NCBI RefSeq assembly: GCF_029223285.1
Contig: NZ_JARHUJ010000010.1
Span: 186,001-250,000, forward strand
Source of the DNA: Paraflavitalea sp. CAU 1676
GTDB lineage: Bacteria > Bacteroidota > Bacteroidia > Chitinophagales > Chitinophagaceae
Direction: 5' to 3'
DNA length: 64,000 nt
In this document: piece by piece, positions 34,930-43,814 of the stretch
How the letters are laid out: each line of letters starts with the position of its first letter
How positions within the stretch are numbered: position 1 is the first letter of the stretch
Translations under genes and position numbers: made by a program
Notes under the pieces: model-generated
What the model was told of the DNA's origin: nothing
The model's input: only the letters and a program-made list of their open reading frames with translations
Database searches by the model: none

Positions 34930-35895
34930 ATGAAGCACGTTTCCATACTGGCGCTCCGGGATTCCAATTTCGCATCGATCGTGGATGCCAGAAGCGTATT
35001 GCTGAAGGTAAATGAGCTGCTGGCATTAAACCACCAGCCTAAGGCATTTGACGTGCAGATCGTAGGCATGCAGGGCGACACGAGTTTGTCGGACGGGCTT
35101 TACAGCATTCATCCCGAGGTGATGACCGATGCGCTGAAAAAGACCGAACTGATCATCATCCCGGCGCTCGAGGGAGATATGATGAGCGCAACACACAATA
35201 ACCGGTTTTATGTAGACTGGATCGTGAAGCAGTACAAGAAGAATGCGGAGATCGCTGCGCTTTGCACGGGTGCTTTCATGCTGGGTTTTTCGGGATTGTT
35301 GCGCAATAAGAAGTGCACTACGCATTGGCAGTATGCCAATGAGTTCCGCTATTTCTATCCAAACGTGGAATTGATCGATGAAAAGATCATCGTGGAGCAC
35401 AATGGACTGTATTCAAGTGGTGGCAGCAATGCTTACTGGAATCTGTTGCTGTTTTTGGTAGAACGGTTTGTGAGCCGGGAACTGTCGATCCAGGTGGCAA
35501 AGTATTTTGTGGTGAACCTCGATAAAGTAAACCAGACGCCCTTTATCATCTTCAATGGGTTGAAGGATCATGAGGATACGCTAATCCTGCAGGCGCAGGA
35601 GTTTATTGAAGCCAACTATCCGCAAAAGATCACGGTGGATGAACTGGCAGACAAGCTACACCTCACGCGACGCACCTTTGAACGCAGGTTCAAGAAGGGA
35701 ACGCATTGTTCGGTCATCGAATACCTGCAGAAAGTACGGATCGAAGCCAGCAAGAAGGAGCTGGAAACCGGACGTAAATCGATCGACGAGATCATCCTCG
35801 AAGTGGGTTACTCAGATGCTCAAACTTTCCGCGACATCTTTAAACGGGTTACGGGCACCACGCCGGTGGAATACAAGAACCGCTATGCGCGGTAA
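34930..35895 (+). CDS. GlxA-type transcriptional regulator (DJ-1/PfpI domain plus AraC HTH)
   Basis: A 321-aa regulator. Residues 1-195 form a class I glutamine-amidotransferase/PfpI-like domain with Cys 112 in AALCTGAFMLGFSGLL, the nucleophile-elbow position. Residues ~215-321 form an AraC helix-turn-helix (ITVDELADKLHLTRRTFERRFKKGTHCSVIEYLQKVRI and IILEVGYSDAQTFRDIFKRVTGTTPVEYKNRY). I use the ATG at 34930, which follows a -7 element. It probably controls the divergent VOC/DUF998/SRPBCC genes, as divergent AraC-type regulators often do, but no operator was identified. Confidence 0.92.
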   Translation: MKHVSILALRDSNFASIVDARSVLLKVNELLALNHQPKAFDVQIVGMQGDTSLSDGLYSIHPEVMTDALKKTELIIIPALEGDMMSATHNNRFYVDWIVKQYKKNAEIAALCTGAFMLGFSGLLRNKKCTTHWQYANEFRYFYPNVELIDEKIIVEHNGLYSSGGSNAYWNLLLFLVERFVSRELSIQVAKYFVVNLDKVNQTPFIIFNGLKDHEDTLILQAQEFIEANYPQKITVDELADKLHLTRRTFERRFKKGTHCSVIEYLQKVRIEASKKELETGRKSIDEIILEVGYSDAQTFRDIFKRVTGTTPVEYKNRYAR

Positions 35896-35933
35896 TCAGG
35901 CCGGATCCCGTACACCGCTGTAATAGCCTTCGT

Positions 35934-36971
35934 TTATTTCTTCACGCTCGCTGCATCTACTTTTTTAATAAAATCGATTACCCCGTTCATAAATACTCTC
36001 TGATCATCCCACATACTCAAATGGCTTCCATTGGGACAAAACAGGTAAGTGCCGTTCTGCACTTGCGTACTCATCCATTTCATGTGTTCAGGATCCATGG
36101 TATCGTGTTTGGCGCCCACCGTGAGGGTGGGTACTTTGATCTTTGGCAGATCGGCCCGGCGATCCCAATTGGCCAGGCGGCCACCAATGCCAAATTCGGA
36201 AGGGCCCTGCATCAGCGTATAGATGGAGTTATTGAGGTGTTTGAAACTACGCATCACAGGTTCCGGTAGTTCGGGCAGGCGGCAAATGTGCTGGTTATAG
36301 TAATTGGCCATCAGCAGTTCCATGTATTTAGGGTCCTGGAAGGCTTTGCGGGCTTCCAGTTGACGGATGGTGTCGAGCACTTTGGGGTCCATTTGTTGGG
36401 CCAGTACATTCTCGGCGTAATTGCCGTATTCCGGACAGCTAGCCATCATGTTACAAATCAGTAATCCTTTCAGGTTATCCTGGTATTTGAAGGCATACTC
36501 CAGGGCCAGCATACCGCCCCAGGAATTCCCCAATAGAAAGAAATTGCTTTTGTCGAGCGATAGCGCTTTCCTCACTTGCTCCACTTCGTCTACAAAATGG
36601 TCGATGGTCCATAAGCTGCTATCGGTGGGCTGATCGGAATAGTAGGAGCCCAACTGGTCATATTCATAGAATTCGATGCCCTGCCCGGGGAAATAGCTTT
36701 CAAAGCATTCCATGTATTCGTGTGTCATAGCGGGGCCGCCGTGTAACAGGAGAACTTTGATGGAGGGATTGTTACCGAATCTTTTGGTCCACACCTTGAA
36801 CGTGCCAATTGGCGTTTGTACGGGGATCATTTTTATGCCTGCATACCGTACGCCGGTATCTCCGGTATTGAAGTCGCTGGATGTGGCCGTTGCTAGCTGG
36901 CTGTTAGGTTGCTGACAGGCAAAAATTAGCAGGGTCATGGCCGTGAGCAGACCCGGGAAGATATTGCGCAT
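35934..36971 (-). CDS. Proline-iminopeptidase-like alpha/beta-hydrolase lipoprotein
   Basis: A 345-aa protein with a lipoprotein signal ending LLIFAC (Cys 19). The hydrolase core shows the oxyanion motif LLLHGGPAMTHEY, an EYDQLGSYYSDQP block typical of the prolyl-iminopeptidase family, the nucleophile elbow GNSWGG (Ser 150), an acid in GAKHDTMDPEH and the His in NGSHLSMWDD. It would release N-terminal proline or cleave small esters or peptides, anchored in a membrane facing the periplasm. It stands alone, convergent with the regulator gene. Confidence 0.88.
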   Translation of the reverse strand: MRNIFPGLLTAMTLLIFACQQPNSQLATATSSDFNTGDTGVRYAGIKMIPVQTPIGTFKVWTKRFGNNPSIKVLLLHGGPAMTHEYMECFESYFPGQGIEFYEYDQLGSYYSDQPTDSSLWTIDHFVDEVEQVRKALSLDKSNFFLLGNSWGGMLALEYAFKYQDNLKGLLICNMMASCPEYGNYAENVLAQQMDPKVLDTIRQLEARKAFQDPKYMELLMANYYNQHICRLPELPEPVMRSFKHLNNSIYTLMQGPSEFGIGGRLANWDRRADLPKIKVPTLTVGAKHDTMDPEHMKWMSTQVQNGTYLFCPNGSHLSMWDDQRVFMNGVIDFIKKVDAASVKK

Positions 36972-37000
36972 GAGCAGTAGTTTAAAGAAAGATACGGAAT

Positions 37001-37519
37001 TTAAGCAAGTTGCTGGTTAAGAGTAGAAGGAACGAATGAAGGTTCTTCGGGTTTGTCTTCATTGTGCAGTACTACTCCCGTATTTTGGGCTTTGATCAGC
37101 GTAATGGCCCTGGCCCATAAGATTTCGTTTCGAACGGGTATGGTAAAATAACGCATTTGGTAGGCTCCGAAGTTATCCAGGTAATAAATAGTGAATTCCG
37201 TTGCTGGTATTTCATTTCTGTCCCATTCTTCCTCTGTCTGAGGCTGCTTGATGAAAGTAATGAGCTTAATGTCCCTAAAACGGATCGTTGCATCTCCTGC
37301 CATGGTTGATCGTAGATAAAGACAATGATCATCGAAACTCGCTTCAGTGTGCCCAACGTAGTCACTCAAAGCAAACACTACAAGGTACACAGAGAGGAAA
37401 AGAAAAGCTATATAACAGGCATTGTGTGGATCGGAGATCAGTAGTCCGAGGAGTAATAGGAAAATTCCGGATGGGATCCATGGAAAACGGCTTTTGGGGC
37501 TGGTAGCCAGTATCATCAT
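37001..37519 (-). CDS. Small membrane protein with two N-terminal helices (PH-like domain suspected)
   Basis: A 172-aa protein starting at the ATG at 37519. Two adjacent hydrophobic helices (IPSGIFLLLLGLLI and NACYIAFLFLSVYLVVFALS) are followed by a soluble beta-rich domain (ASFDDHCLYLRSTMAGDATIRFRDIKLITFI). That pattern resembles bacterial PH-domain membrane proteins. I recognise no specific family. It lies 29 bases upstream of the hydrolase gene on the same strand and may be co-transcribed with it. Confidence 0.6.
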   Translation of the reverse strand: MMILATSPKSRFPWIPSGIFLLLLGLLISDPHNACYIAFLFLSVYLVVFALSDYVGHTEASFDDHCLYLRSTMAGDATIRFRDIKLITFIKQPQTEEEWDRNEIPATEFTIYYLDNFGAYQMRYFTIPVRNEILWARAITLIKAQNTGVVLHNEDKPEEPSFVPSTLNQQLA

Positions 37520-37766
37520 GCACAAAATTTGCCTTTTTTTCGGTTACTGCAAAGGATACACGTGTATTAAGTTTTTGTTACCACGGCGCCGGTCTGTCCG
37601 CGAGATCATTTTGATGCCTTGCCTGTTCGCAGACCAGTGCGGCTAATGCGACCGGGAGTTGTGGACAGGCGTTTAGGCAACGAATGTAACTTATTGGCAA
37701 TATAATGAGACGATATGGGGCCAGCACCGGTGGGTAATGATTTACATTCACCGGAAACTTATACCT

Positions 37767-40226
37767 ATGTCGAAATCGATTGCCTTGTCACGCATACTGG
37801 CGGCAGGTACGATCTTGCCGTTGTTATTCTTTTTTGTTCCCGCTATCGCACAGGTAAACTGGCCATCGGGTCAATTGTTGCCTTCGTTTCCCACGCCTGC
37901 CTCCACACAGGATCTTATATTACTTCGTGAATCTTCTTCGCGCTGGGAAGCGGAAGGCGGTTCCATCAGTCACAATACAGGCCGGCTCGAAACGGATGGC
38001 TGGCTTTGCCAAACCGGTATCGATGCGGCCAACCAGCATATGGTATTTGGGCCATACGTGACCAATATCCCTGCTGGGCCCAATGTGGCGGAGTTCAGGA
38101 TAAAGACCGACAACAATACGGCCAACAACGACCCCATCGTCGATATCGATGTGCGGAATGCCACATCGGGCGCTATCCTGGCTGCGCAAACGATCACCCG
38201 CCAGCAGTTCACGGCGGCGGGCAGTTACGTCAATTTCACCTTGCCTTTTACGCTGTCAGGCGATAACCAGTCGCTGGAGTTACGGATCTATTGGCGCGGC
38301 GCTGCCTATACCAAGGTCGATTGGGTGGGGGTACAGCAAAATGCCTCGTCGGCGGAGATGTACCTGTTTGCCTCCTTGAAAGGGATTGTGAATAGGGTAC
38401 AGCCACGAATCTTCAGTTACGAAGGTGATGCCTTTGCAGAAGGACAATACACCTGGCTGCAATCGCTCGGCATGAGCTGGAATGAACCGGCCGATAAATG
38501 GAGCCTCATTACTAAATACCGTAGCGAACTGTTGGGGGTGATCGTGTATGATCCCGCGCAAACGGCTACGATCAACCTGGCTACCACCCTGACCAAAGAC
38601 CGGAAAGCATTGGTCGCTTCACCGGGATTGTTATCACGATTAACAGCTGCTCCGTATAATCTACCGGTGGTTCTCGACCTGCGTGGCCAGTATACCAGCA
38701 AACTGCAGGTATACCAGGCATTGTACAATACTTATTGGCCCACGATCGATCACCGCTTGCTGATCGGGTTAAACCCCGATGTACACAAAGCGGCGCTGCG
38801 TGAATATGCTACCGCGCTAGGCGCTGCTACGATCTGGCTCGATCCCAATGTCGCCGCCGAAAGTACCCTACTTAATAGCTTCCTGTCGTCCATGCCGGTT
38901 GGCGCCAATTATATGGGATGGTGGCCCGAAGAAGCGCCCGGCGTACAAAGAGGTTCTACCTATGGCATCAGCACCATTGCGAGCGACTGGTGCAGCAACC
39001 TCACCATGCACAGCGGAACATCGCGTACGATCAATATTACACCGGCGCCTTCTAAACCAACCTTGCAGAATAAGATCTATGTGGCCTTTGTCTTAAGCGA
39101 TGGCGACAACCTGCAATATGTGGAGCACCTGATGCGCAAGCTATGGAACAATGCCGATCGTGGTACCGTGCCAATGGGATGGACCTTGTCGCCCGCGATG
39201 GTGGATGCCATGCCGTCGGCGCTCAATTACTACTGGCAAACGGCGACTGTAAATGATAACCTGATCTCGGGGCCATCGGGCTATGGATATGTGTACCCGA
39301 ATAATTTTCCCAATCAAAGTATACTCGATCAGTTTGTGTCTAAATCAGAAACCTATAACCGGAAAGCCGGATTGCGGGTACTCACGATCTGGAATACGAT
39401 CACAGTCGGCATCAACCAGAATGTGGGACAAAGCTTTGCCGCCAATGCACCCTCCATGCTGGGGCTTACCGCGCAAAATACAGGTGGGGGATTAACGATC
39501 TACAGCTCATCGCTGCCGGGGCAGGCCTTGTCGTGCAATTATTGCACCGGCGAACAGGCGATGAAGGATCATATCGCGACGGCTGCTGCTGGATGGAATG
39601 GTACGTCGCCACGGTTCGTCATCATCCAGGCGCAACCCTGGACGAACGTAACACCGACAAGTTTTAAGAATGTGGCCGCATCGCTCAATACCAACTATGT
39701 GGTGGTGCGCCCCGATCATTTGTTCCAGTTGCTGCGGCAGGCCAATGGTTTGCCGGTTGATCCGGGACCGAAGGGGCAGGATATTACGGACCTGGGGGGC
39801 ACGCTCACTGCACAGTATCAAACGGGATCACCCACTGGCGAGGAATACGGCAAGTTAATTGATAATAATACAAGGGCAAAATACCTCACGTTCAATGCCA
39901 GCGGCTGGGTACAATTTCAAGCCAATAGTTCATATGTTGTAAATGGCTATTCCATTACCTCGGCCAATGATGCGCCCGAGCGTGATCCGCTCAACTGGAC
40001 CTTGCAAGGCTCCAACAATGGCACAGGCTGGACGACGATCGACACGCGCACGAACCAGGATTTTCCGAATCGGTTTCAAACAAGAACGTTTACGATCAGC
40101 AATACCACGGCCTACACATATTATCGCTTCAACCTGACCAACAACAGCGGAACGATCCTGCAGTTGGGCGAGTTCGAGTTGTTTGGTACGCCGGCCAATG
40201 CGAACCTGATTGTGATGCGACGATAG
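37767..40226 (+). CDS. Secreted GxGYxYP-family protein with C-terminal F5/8C-like domain
   Basis: An 819-aa secreted protein from the ATG at 37767 (signal peptide ending PAIAQV); an in-frame ATG ten codons upstream is less likely. GYGYVYP at residues 505-511 is the motif that names the GxGYxYP putative glycoside hydrolase family, and KIYVAFVLSDGDNLQYVEHLMRKLW upstream is also typical. An N-terminal beta domain (residues ~30-210) precedes it. The last ~150 residues (GEEYGKLIDNNTRAKYLTFN, GYSITSANDAPERDPLNWTLQGSNNG, YYRFNLTNNSGTILQLGEFELFG) form a discoidin/CBM32-like domain that probably binds sugar. The enzymatic activity of the family is unproved to my knowledge. It is not part of a visible SusCD cluster. 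Confidence 0.88.
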   Translation: MSKSIALSRILAAGTILPLLFFFVPAIAQVNWPSGQLLPSFPTPASTQDLILLRESSSRWEAEGGSISHNTGRLETDGWLCQTGIDAANQHMVFGPYVTNIPAGPNVAEFRIKTDNNTANNDPIVDIDVRNATSGAILAAQTITRQQFTAAGSYVNFTLPFTLSGDNQSLELRIYWRGAAYTKVDWVGVQQNASSAEMYLFASLKGIVNRVQPRIFSYEGDAFAEGQYTWLQSLGMSWNEPADKWSLITKYRSELLGVIVYDPAQTATINLATTLTKDRKALVASPGLLSRLTAAPYNLPVVLDLRGQYTSKLQVYQALYNTYWPTIDHRLLIGLNPDVHKAALREYATALGAATIWLDPNVAAESTLLNSFLSSMPVGANYMGWWPEEAPGVQRGSTYGISTIASDWCSNLTMHSGTSRTINITPAPSKPTLQNKIYVAFVLSDGDNLQYVEHLMRKLWNNADRGTVPMGWTLSPAMVDAMPSALNYYWQTATVNDNLISGPSGYGYVYPNNFPNQSILDQFVSKSETYNRKAGLRVLTIWNTITVGINQNVGQSFAANAPSMLGLTAQNTGGGLTIYSSSLPGQALSCNYCTGEQAMKDHIATAAAGWNGTSPRFVIIQAQPWTNVTPTSFKNVAASLNTNYVVVRPDHLFQLLRQANGLPVDPGPKGQDITDLGGTLTAQYQTGSPTGEEYGKLIDNNTRAKYLTFNASGWVQFQANSSYVVNGYSITSANDAPERDPLNWTLQGSNNGTGWTTIDTRTNQDFPNRFQTRTFTISNTTAYTYYRFNLTNNSGTILQLGEFELFGTPANANLIVMRR

Positions 40227-40313
40227 ACGTTGAGGCGCTGCCTGAGAAACATTGCTTATAGAGGCGCTGCGGATGTAAATGATAGCGGGACGGCCGATAT
40301 TGCCGTGCCGTAA

Positions 40314-41018
40314 TTAGAAGGTTATTTTTGCACTAACCTGTAATTTGTCGGTATAGCGCGTAAACTCCACGTCGCAAAAAGTAACGGTTGGATCGTAAGT
40401 TGGCCCGCTCACCAGGATAGTGCCGCCAGATGCATACCAGAAGGCGCCGTTATTATCGATGATGACAGTGACATTGCCTTTTTTCTTATCACCATTCCAG
40501 GGTACGATGGAGTAGAGGCCTGAACCGGGGTAACCTCCATAAAAATTAAATACCAGGTCATAGTTACTTCCTGTTGCTTCTACTTCGTAATAAGAAGTCT
40601 CGTTAGAGCCGTTTGCATAAAAGAAAGAAACACCGTATGTGGGAGAAAGCTGCATGTAATTATTGCGCAGGTTACAGCTTGGTGTTACCGGCGTTACGCC
40701 AATCGAGTCGGTTTGAGCAGTATACAGGCATCCATCTTTGGTAATAATATCTACGGTGTACTTGCCGGCGTTGGCGGCAGATGGATTGCTGATCTGCGGG
40801 TTCTGTTCGTTGGAGTAAAACTTATTTGGGCCCCGCCAGCTGTATAAATGAACATTATCGATGCCATTGGCAGTGAGCGATATGCTTCCATTGGCATTTT
40901 TACTTACGGAGGCCTGGGCTTGTTTAGTGCCGTCGCAATGTTCAAAGTCTTTCGAAGAACAAGCGGCGAGTAAAACAGCTATTATCGTGATGGGTATAAG
41001 TTGTTGCAAGGTCGGCAT
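40314..41018 (-). CDS. Lipoprotein with PKD/Ig-like domain, unknown function
   Basis: A 234-aa lipoprotein: signal IPITIIAVLLAACSS with Cys near residue 20. Residues ~35-110 look like an Ig/PKD-like domain of T9SS-type surface proteins (SLTANGIDNVHLYSWRGPNKFYS, NAGKYTVDIITKDGC). The C-terminal half (YDLVFNFYGGYPGSGLYSIVPW) is beta-rich with no recognised family. It lies downstream of the outer-membrane protein gene on the same strand (57 bases) and may be co-transcribed. Confidence 0.65.
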   Translation of the reverse strand: MPTLQQLIPITIIAVLLAACSSKDFEHCDGTKQAQASVSKNANGSISLTANGIDNVHLYSWRGPNKFYSNEQNPQISNPSAANAGKYTVDIITKDGCLYTAQTDSIGVTPVTPSCNLRNNYMQLSPTYGVSFFYANGSNETSYYEVEATGSNYDLVFNFYGGYPGSGLYSIVPWNGDKKKGNVTVIIDNNGAFWYASGGTILVSGPTYDPTVTFCDVEFTRYTDKLQVSAKITF

Positions 41019-41075
41019 GTGAAAGTGTTTGTGAGGGACAAGTTTAGGTGAGTTGACGGATGCTGCGGTAGCCGC

Positions 41076-42155
41076 TTACGGTTTGGCTCCAAAAACGATC
41101 CCATATGTTATTTGCAGGTACAGATTACCTTCGGCGTTACTGGGACCGGGTCGCAAGCCCAGTTCAATCAGGCATTTGGCGCCGAAATTCCTTTTGTACA
41201 TACCTGTAAACTGATAACCTACACGGGCTCCTAACTTGTTGACCGGCGTGGCCGACAGGTCGAGCCGTTGCGGAAGGTGTCCCTTTGCCTGCTTCTGCGT
41301 GGGGTATTCCAGCGAATGATAATAGATCATATCCTGAAACTGCAGCTGATGGGCATAGAGCAGATCAAAGAACACATCAGTCTGTGATTTTTCCTGACGC
41401 CGTCCCGTATACCTGTCGTCGTCGAGCGTGATCTTCATATCCCGGAAGGTGGTGAGGGCAACTCCTATCACGGCGATATTGGATTGCATCATAGTATTTC
41501 CTTTGTCAAGGTTTTCGGGCCGCAACGTATACACTTCACCCTGGTAGTTGTAATTGAAGGCGGGGGTATTCGTTTCAAACGCAATTCCGTTTTTGGTCTC
41601 AATCATTCTCTTGTCTACAACATATCCCAACCGGCCGGTAACTGCTTTCAATACAGTGCCGCTCACACGGCTTACGGCAATGGAATTACGGTCTGCCTTG
41701 CCAAGGGTGATATGGTAGTCGTCTGTTTTTTCCCAGGAACTGATGGTGGGCGAGAAGAGGAGATGAAAGCTGCTGCTGGGTTTCACGTTTACGGCTGTTC
41801 CATAACTAACCCAATCTTCATTGGGCTCGCCTTTGTGATTTTCGCCGCCAATATTATCGGCATAGGCAAAATAGTAGCCACCGCTGATGCGCAGGAGGCT
41901 GCGCCAGGTATAGAAAAATTCGGCGGCGCCACCAATATTGAGGTTCAGACCATGCACGTCGAGATAAGCCGGACTCACGACGATACCGAAAATACCGGAA
42001 TTGGCGGGTTCGTTGCGTTGAGGTTCGTAATGAATGGTCCTGTCCGATGAAGCGAAGGGTGATGGAGGAGTCACTGTGGATCTCTTGTATTGTGCGGAGA
42101 CAGTGCCCGGCAGGCACAGTGCGCCTATCAGGAGGCAGGGGATCAGTTTTGTCAT
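41076..42155 (-). CDS. Outer-membrane beta-barrel-like protein, unknown function
   Basis: A 359-aa protein starting at the ATG at 42155 (signal peptide ending GTVSAQY); upstream in-frame codons run into the tRNA region and are not used. The mature part alternates polar and aromatic residues in strands (FGIVVSPAYLDVHGLNLNIGGAAEFFYTW, LLRISGGYYFAYA, KLGARVGYQFTGMYKRN, LYLQITYGIVFG), as expected of an outer-membrane barrel. No specific family is recognised. The adjacent lipoprotein could be a partner. Confidence 0.65.
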   Translation of the reverse strand: MTKLIPCLLIGALCLPGTVSAQYKRSTVTPPSPFASSDRTIHYEPQRNEPANSGIFGIVVSPAYLDVHGLNLNIGGAAEFFYTWRSLLRISGGYYFAYADNIGGENHKGEPNEDWVSYGTAVNVKPSSSFHLLFSPTISSWEKTDDYHITLGKADRNSIAVSRVSGTVLKAVTGRLGYVVDKRMIETKNGIAFETNTPAFNYNYQGEVYTLRPENLDKGNTMMQSNIAVIGVALTTFRDMKITLDDDRYTGRRQEKSQTDVFFDLLYAHQLQFQDMIYYHSLEYPTQKQAKGHLPQRLDLSATPVNKLGARVGYQFTGMYKRNFGAKCLIELGLRPGPSNAEGNLYLQITYGIVFGAKP

Positions 42156-42264
42156 GTAGGGTACGGGTTGGTTAGGTGCTATCGTCGTTCGATGGACGAA
42201 TACTCCTATAACGCGCTCGGATAGATGGATATTGCAGGGACACTGCAAGTGACTCGACCGTGGT

Positions 42265-42340
42265 TGGCGATAGGTGCAGGGCTCGAACCTGCGTCCATCC
42301 GGTAAACGAGCCGGACGTTCTACCACTGAACTAACCTATC
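42265..42340 (-). tRNA. tRNA with 8-nt anticodon loop, apparent anticodon CGU (Thr)
   Basis: On the minus strand a full cloverleaf is visible. The acceptor GATAGGT/ACCTATC pairs perfectly (7 bp), the D-stem is GTTC/GAAC, the anticodon stem TCCGG/CCGGA, the variable loop TGGAC, and the T-arm GCAGG-TTCGAGC-CCTGC. It has discriminator G73 and an encoded CCA. The anticodon loop is CTCGTTTA, eight bases instead of seven. With U33 as the second base, the anticodon reads CGU (Thr, positions 42306-42308). G73 is not usual for tRNA-Thr, so identity is uncertain. Its 5' base overlaps the stop codon of the neighbouring gene. Confidence 0.75.
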
Positions 42341-43722
42341 TAATTGTTTCCGGGAGTAAAGGGTTTTCCCTTCTTTCCTGAATAGTATTTATGTTTTTTC
42401 AATACGGTTGCAAGATAGGGACTACTGATTGCTACCCCATGAACCAGCTCGGGGGTAGGCTTAAAGGCAACAATACCATGGATCCTTGGCGTGATCCAGC
42501 CGGATTTTATTGGATCAACACCCGCTTCCTCACAGGATTTTTCAACCAATGCCTTGTTGCAGATGGCTGTGTCCTGGAAAACCTGCCAGGGCAATGGTAG
42601 CTTTGCCCAAACGTCGGTATTGGGATCGAGGTCTTTTCCACTGGCCCGATGCCAGGCAGCCACATCGGCTGCCATCAGGCGAAGTACTTTACCAAAACAA
42701 ATATCTTCCAGTATGGATTCGAGGCCCATCGAATATATAAGATTCATCCAATTGTCCCGTGCTTTGTTCCAGGCTCCGGCCGTATTGTTCCAGGTAGTGG
42801 AATCATTGCCTCTTTTAACGATCATAGTGCGGTGATTAATATCGTTGCCTTGCCACAATTCTTCCAAAAGCGCCGCAATATCCTGCAAAATGGAAGTCCA
42901 CTTTCCCAGAAGAATACCTTTTTGCTCATCGTCCAGGTGATTGAGCACCTGCTCGCTCACATAGCAATGGGCAATTGCCCACCAATTAGCCGGCATCGGA
43001 GAGGATTCCTTAGAACTGGTTGCAAGCAAGTCCGAACGATGGTGTTGGCTACTGCATCTTTTCAGCAGCATATCGCAGATCTCGTCGAAGGGGCGTTCCT
43101 GCTTTTCATTGGTGAAAATACTTCTGACATTACAACGGGCAGTGTAGTAAGCGATAAAGCAGGCTGAATTAACATCCTGTAAAAATTCACCCAGGTTAAT
43201 GGTATGCGCGAGCCCGTGTTTTGATATCTTCTGGAACTCGATCTTCCTGTTTTCCTGGATGAAGTTGGTCAATTTACGCTCAAGCCGCTTCAGTAACCTC
43301 CATTTTTTGTTGTAGTTCCGTTTGGATACATCCAACCCAATCGTTTTGCGTTGTTCTTTGTTCAACCGGTCGGCTTTAAAGTCATTTTCCCCAACCTGCT
43401 TATGTATAATTGGCGATACAAACTTTATGAACCTTTCGATGTTTGTCGCATCGTTGTAGTCGATTGCTGCTGGTTGATTCAACTTGAACAGCCTTATTGC
43501 TGTTTCGACCTGCTTGCCGGCACCGACAGCTGCTGCAAAAGTCTGCAACATGGATGTGTACGAGAACATTTTTCGGGCAAGGGACCCTTTGGCAGCTTTC
43601 ATCAGTATACTGCGCTCCTGTTGATTAAGGTCTTTATCCAGCAGGGAAATGATCATTTCTGCTACGTCTTCAGGACGTCGCCGTTCATTAAGCGTTACAT
43701 GTAATTGTTCAATGCTGCTCAT
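42340..43722 (-). CDS. Protein of unknown function (460 aa)
   Basis: A 460-aa, mostly helical, soluble protein without signal peptide or membrane segments. It has a basic patch (RNYNKKWRLLKRLERKLTNF, residues ~138-157), and several Cys residues (CFIAYYTARC, DMLLKRCSS) around residues 188-228. I recognise no family. Its stop codon TAG shares one base with the 5' end of the tRNA, so the mRNA would read through the tRNA unless processed. The base composition is somewhat more AT-rich than the flanking glycan genes, which could hint at transfer. The next gene upstream is divergent. Confidence 0.65.
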   Translation of the reverse strand: MSSIEQLHVTLNERRRPEDVAEMIISLLDKDLNQQERSILMKAAKGSLARKMFSYTSMLQTFAAAVGAGKQVETAIRLFKLNQPAAIDYNDATNIERFIKFVSPIIHKQVGENDFKADRLNKEQRKTIGLDVSKRNYNKKWRLLKRLERKLTNFIQENRKIEFQKISKHGLAHTINLGEFLQDVNSACFIAYYTARCNVRSIFTNEKQERPFDEICDMLLKRCSSQHHRSDLLATSSKESSPMPANWWAIAHCYVSEQVLNHLDDEQKGILLGKWTSILQDIAALLEELWQGNDINHRTMIVKRGNDSTTWNNTAGAWNKARDNWMNLIYSMGLESILEDICFGKVLRLMAADVAAWHRASGKDLDPNTDVWAKLPLPWQVFQDTAICNKALVEKSCEEAGVDPIKSGWITPRIHGIVAFKPTPELVHGVAISSPYLATVLKKHKYYSGKKGKPFTPGNN

Positions 43723-43814
43723 CCGTTAGAGTACCTGATGCTGTGCGATAAAGAAACGAAATAATCGGATGCAATCGTATATTCATGGAAGATTCGTTGT
43801 GGTTATAACGTATA

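Noticed and set aside
40232-40270. Direct repeat GAGGCGCTGC at 40232-40241 and 40261-40270
   Set aside because: Only 10 bases, two copies, in a short gap between convergent genes; it could arise by chance and has no associated structure.
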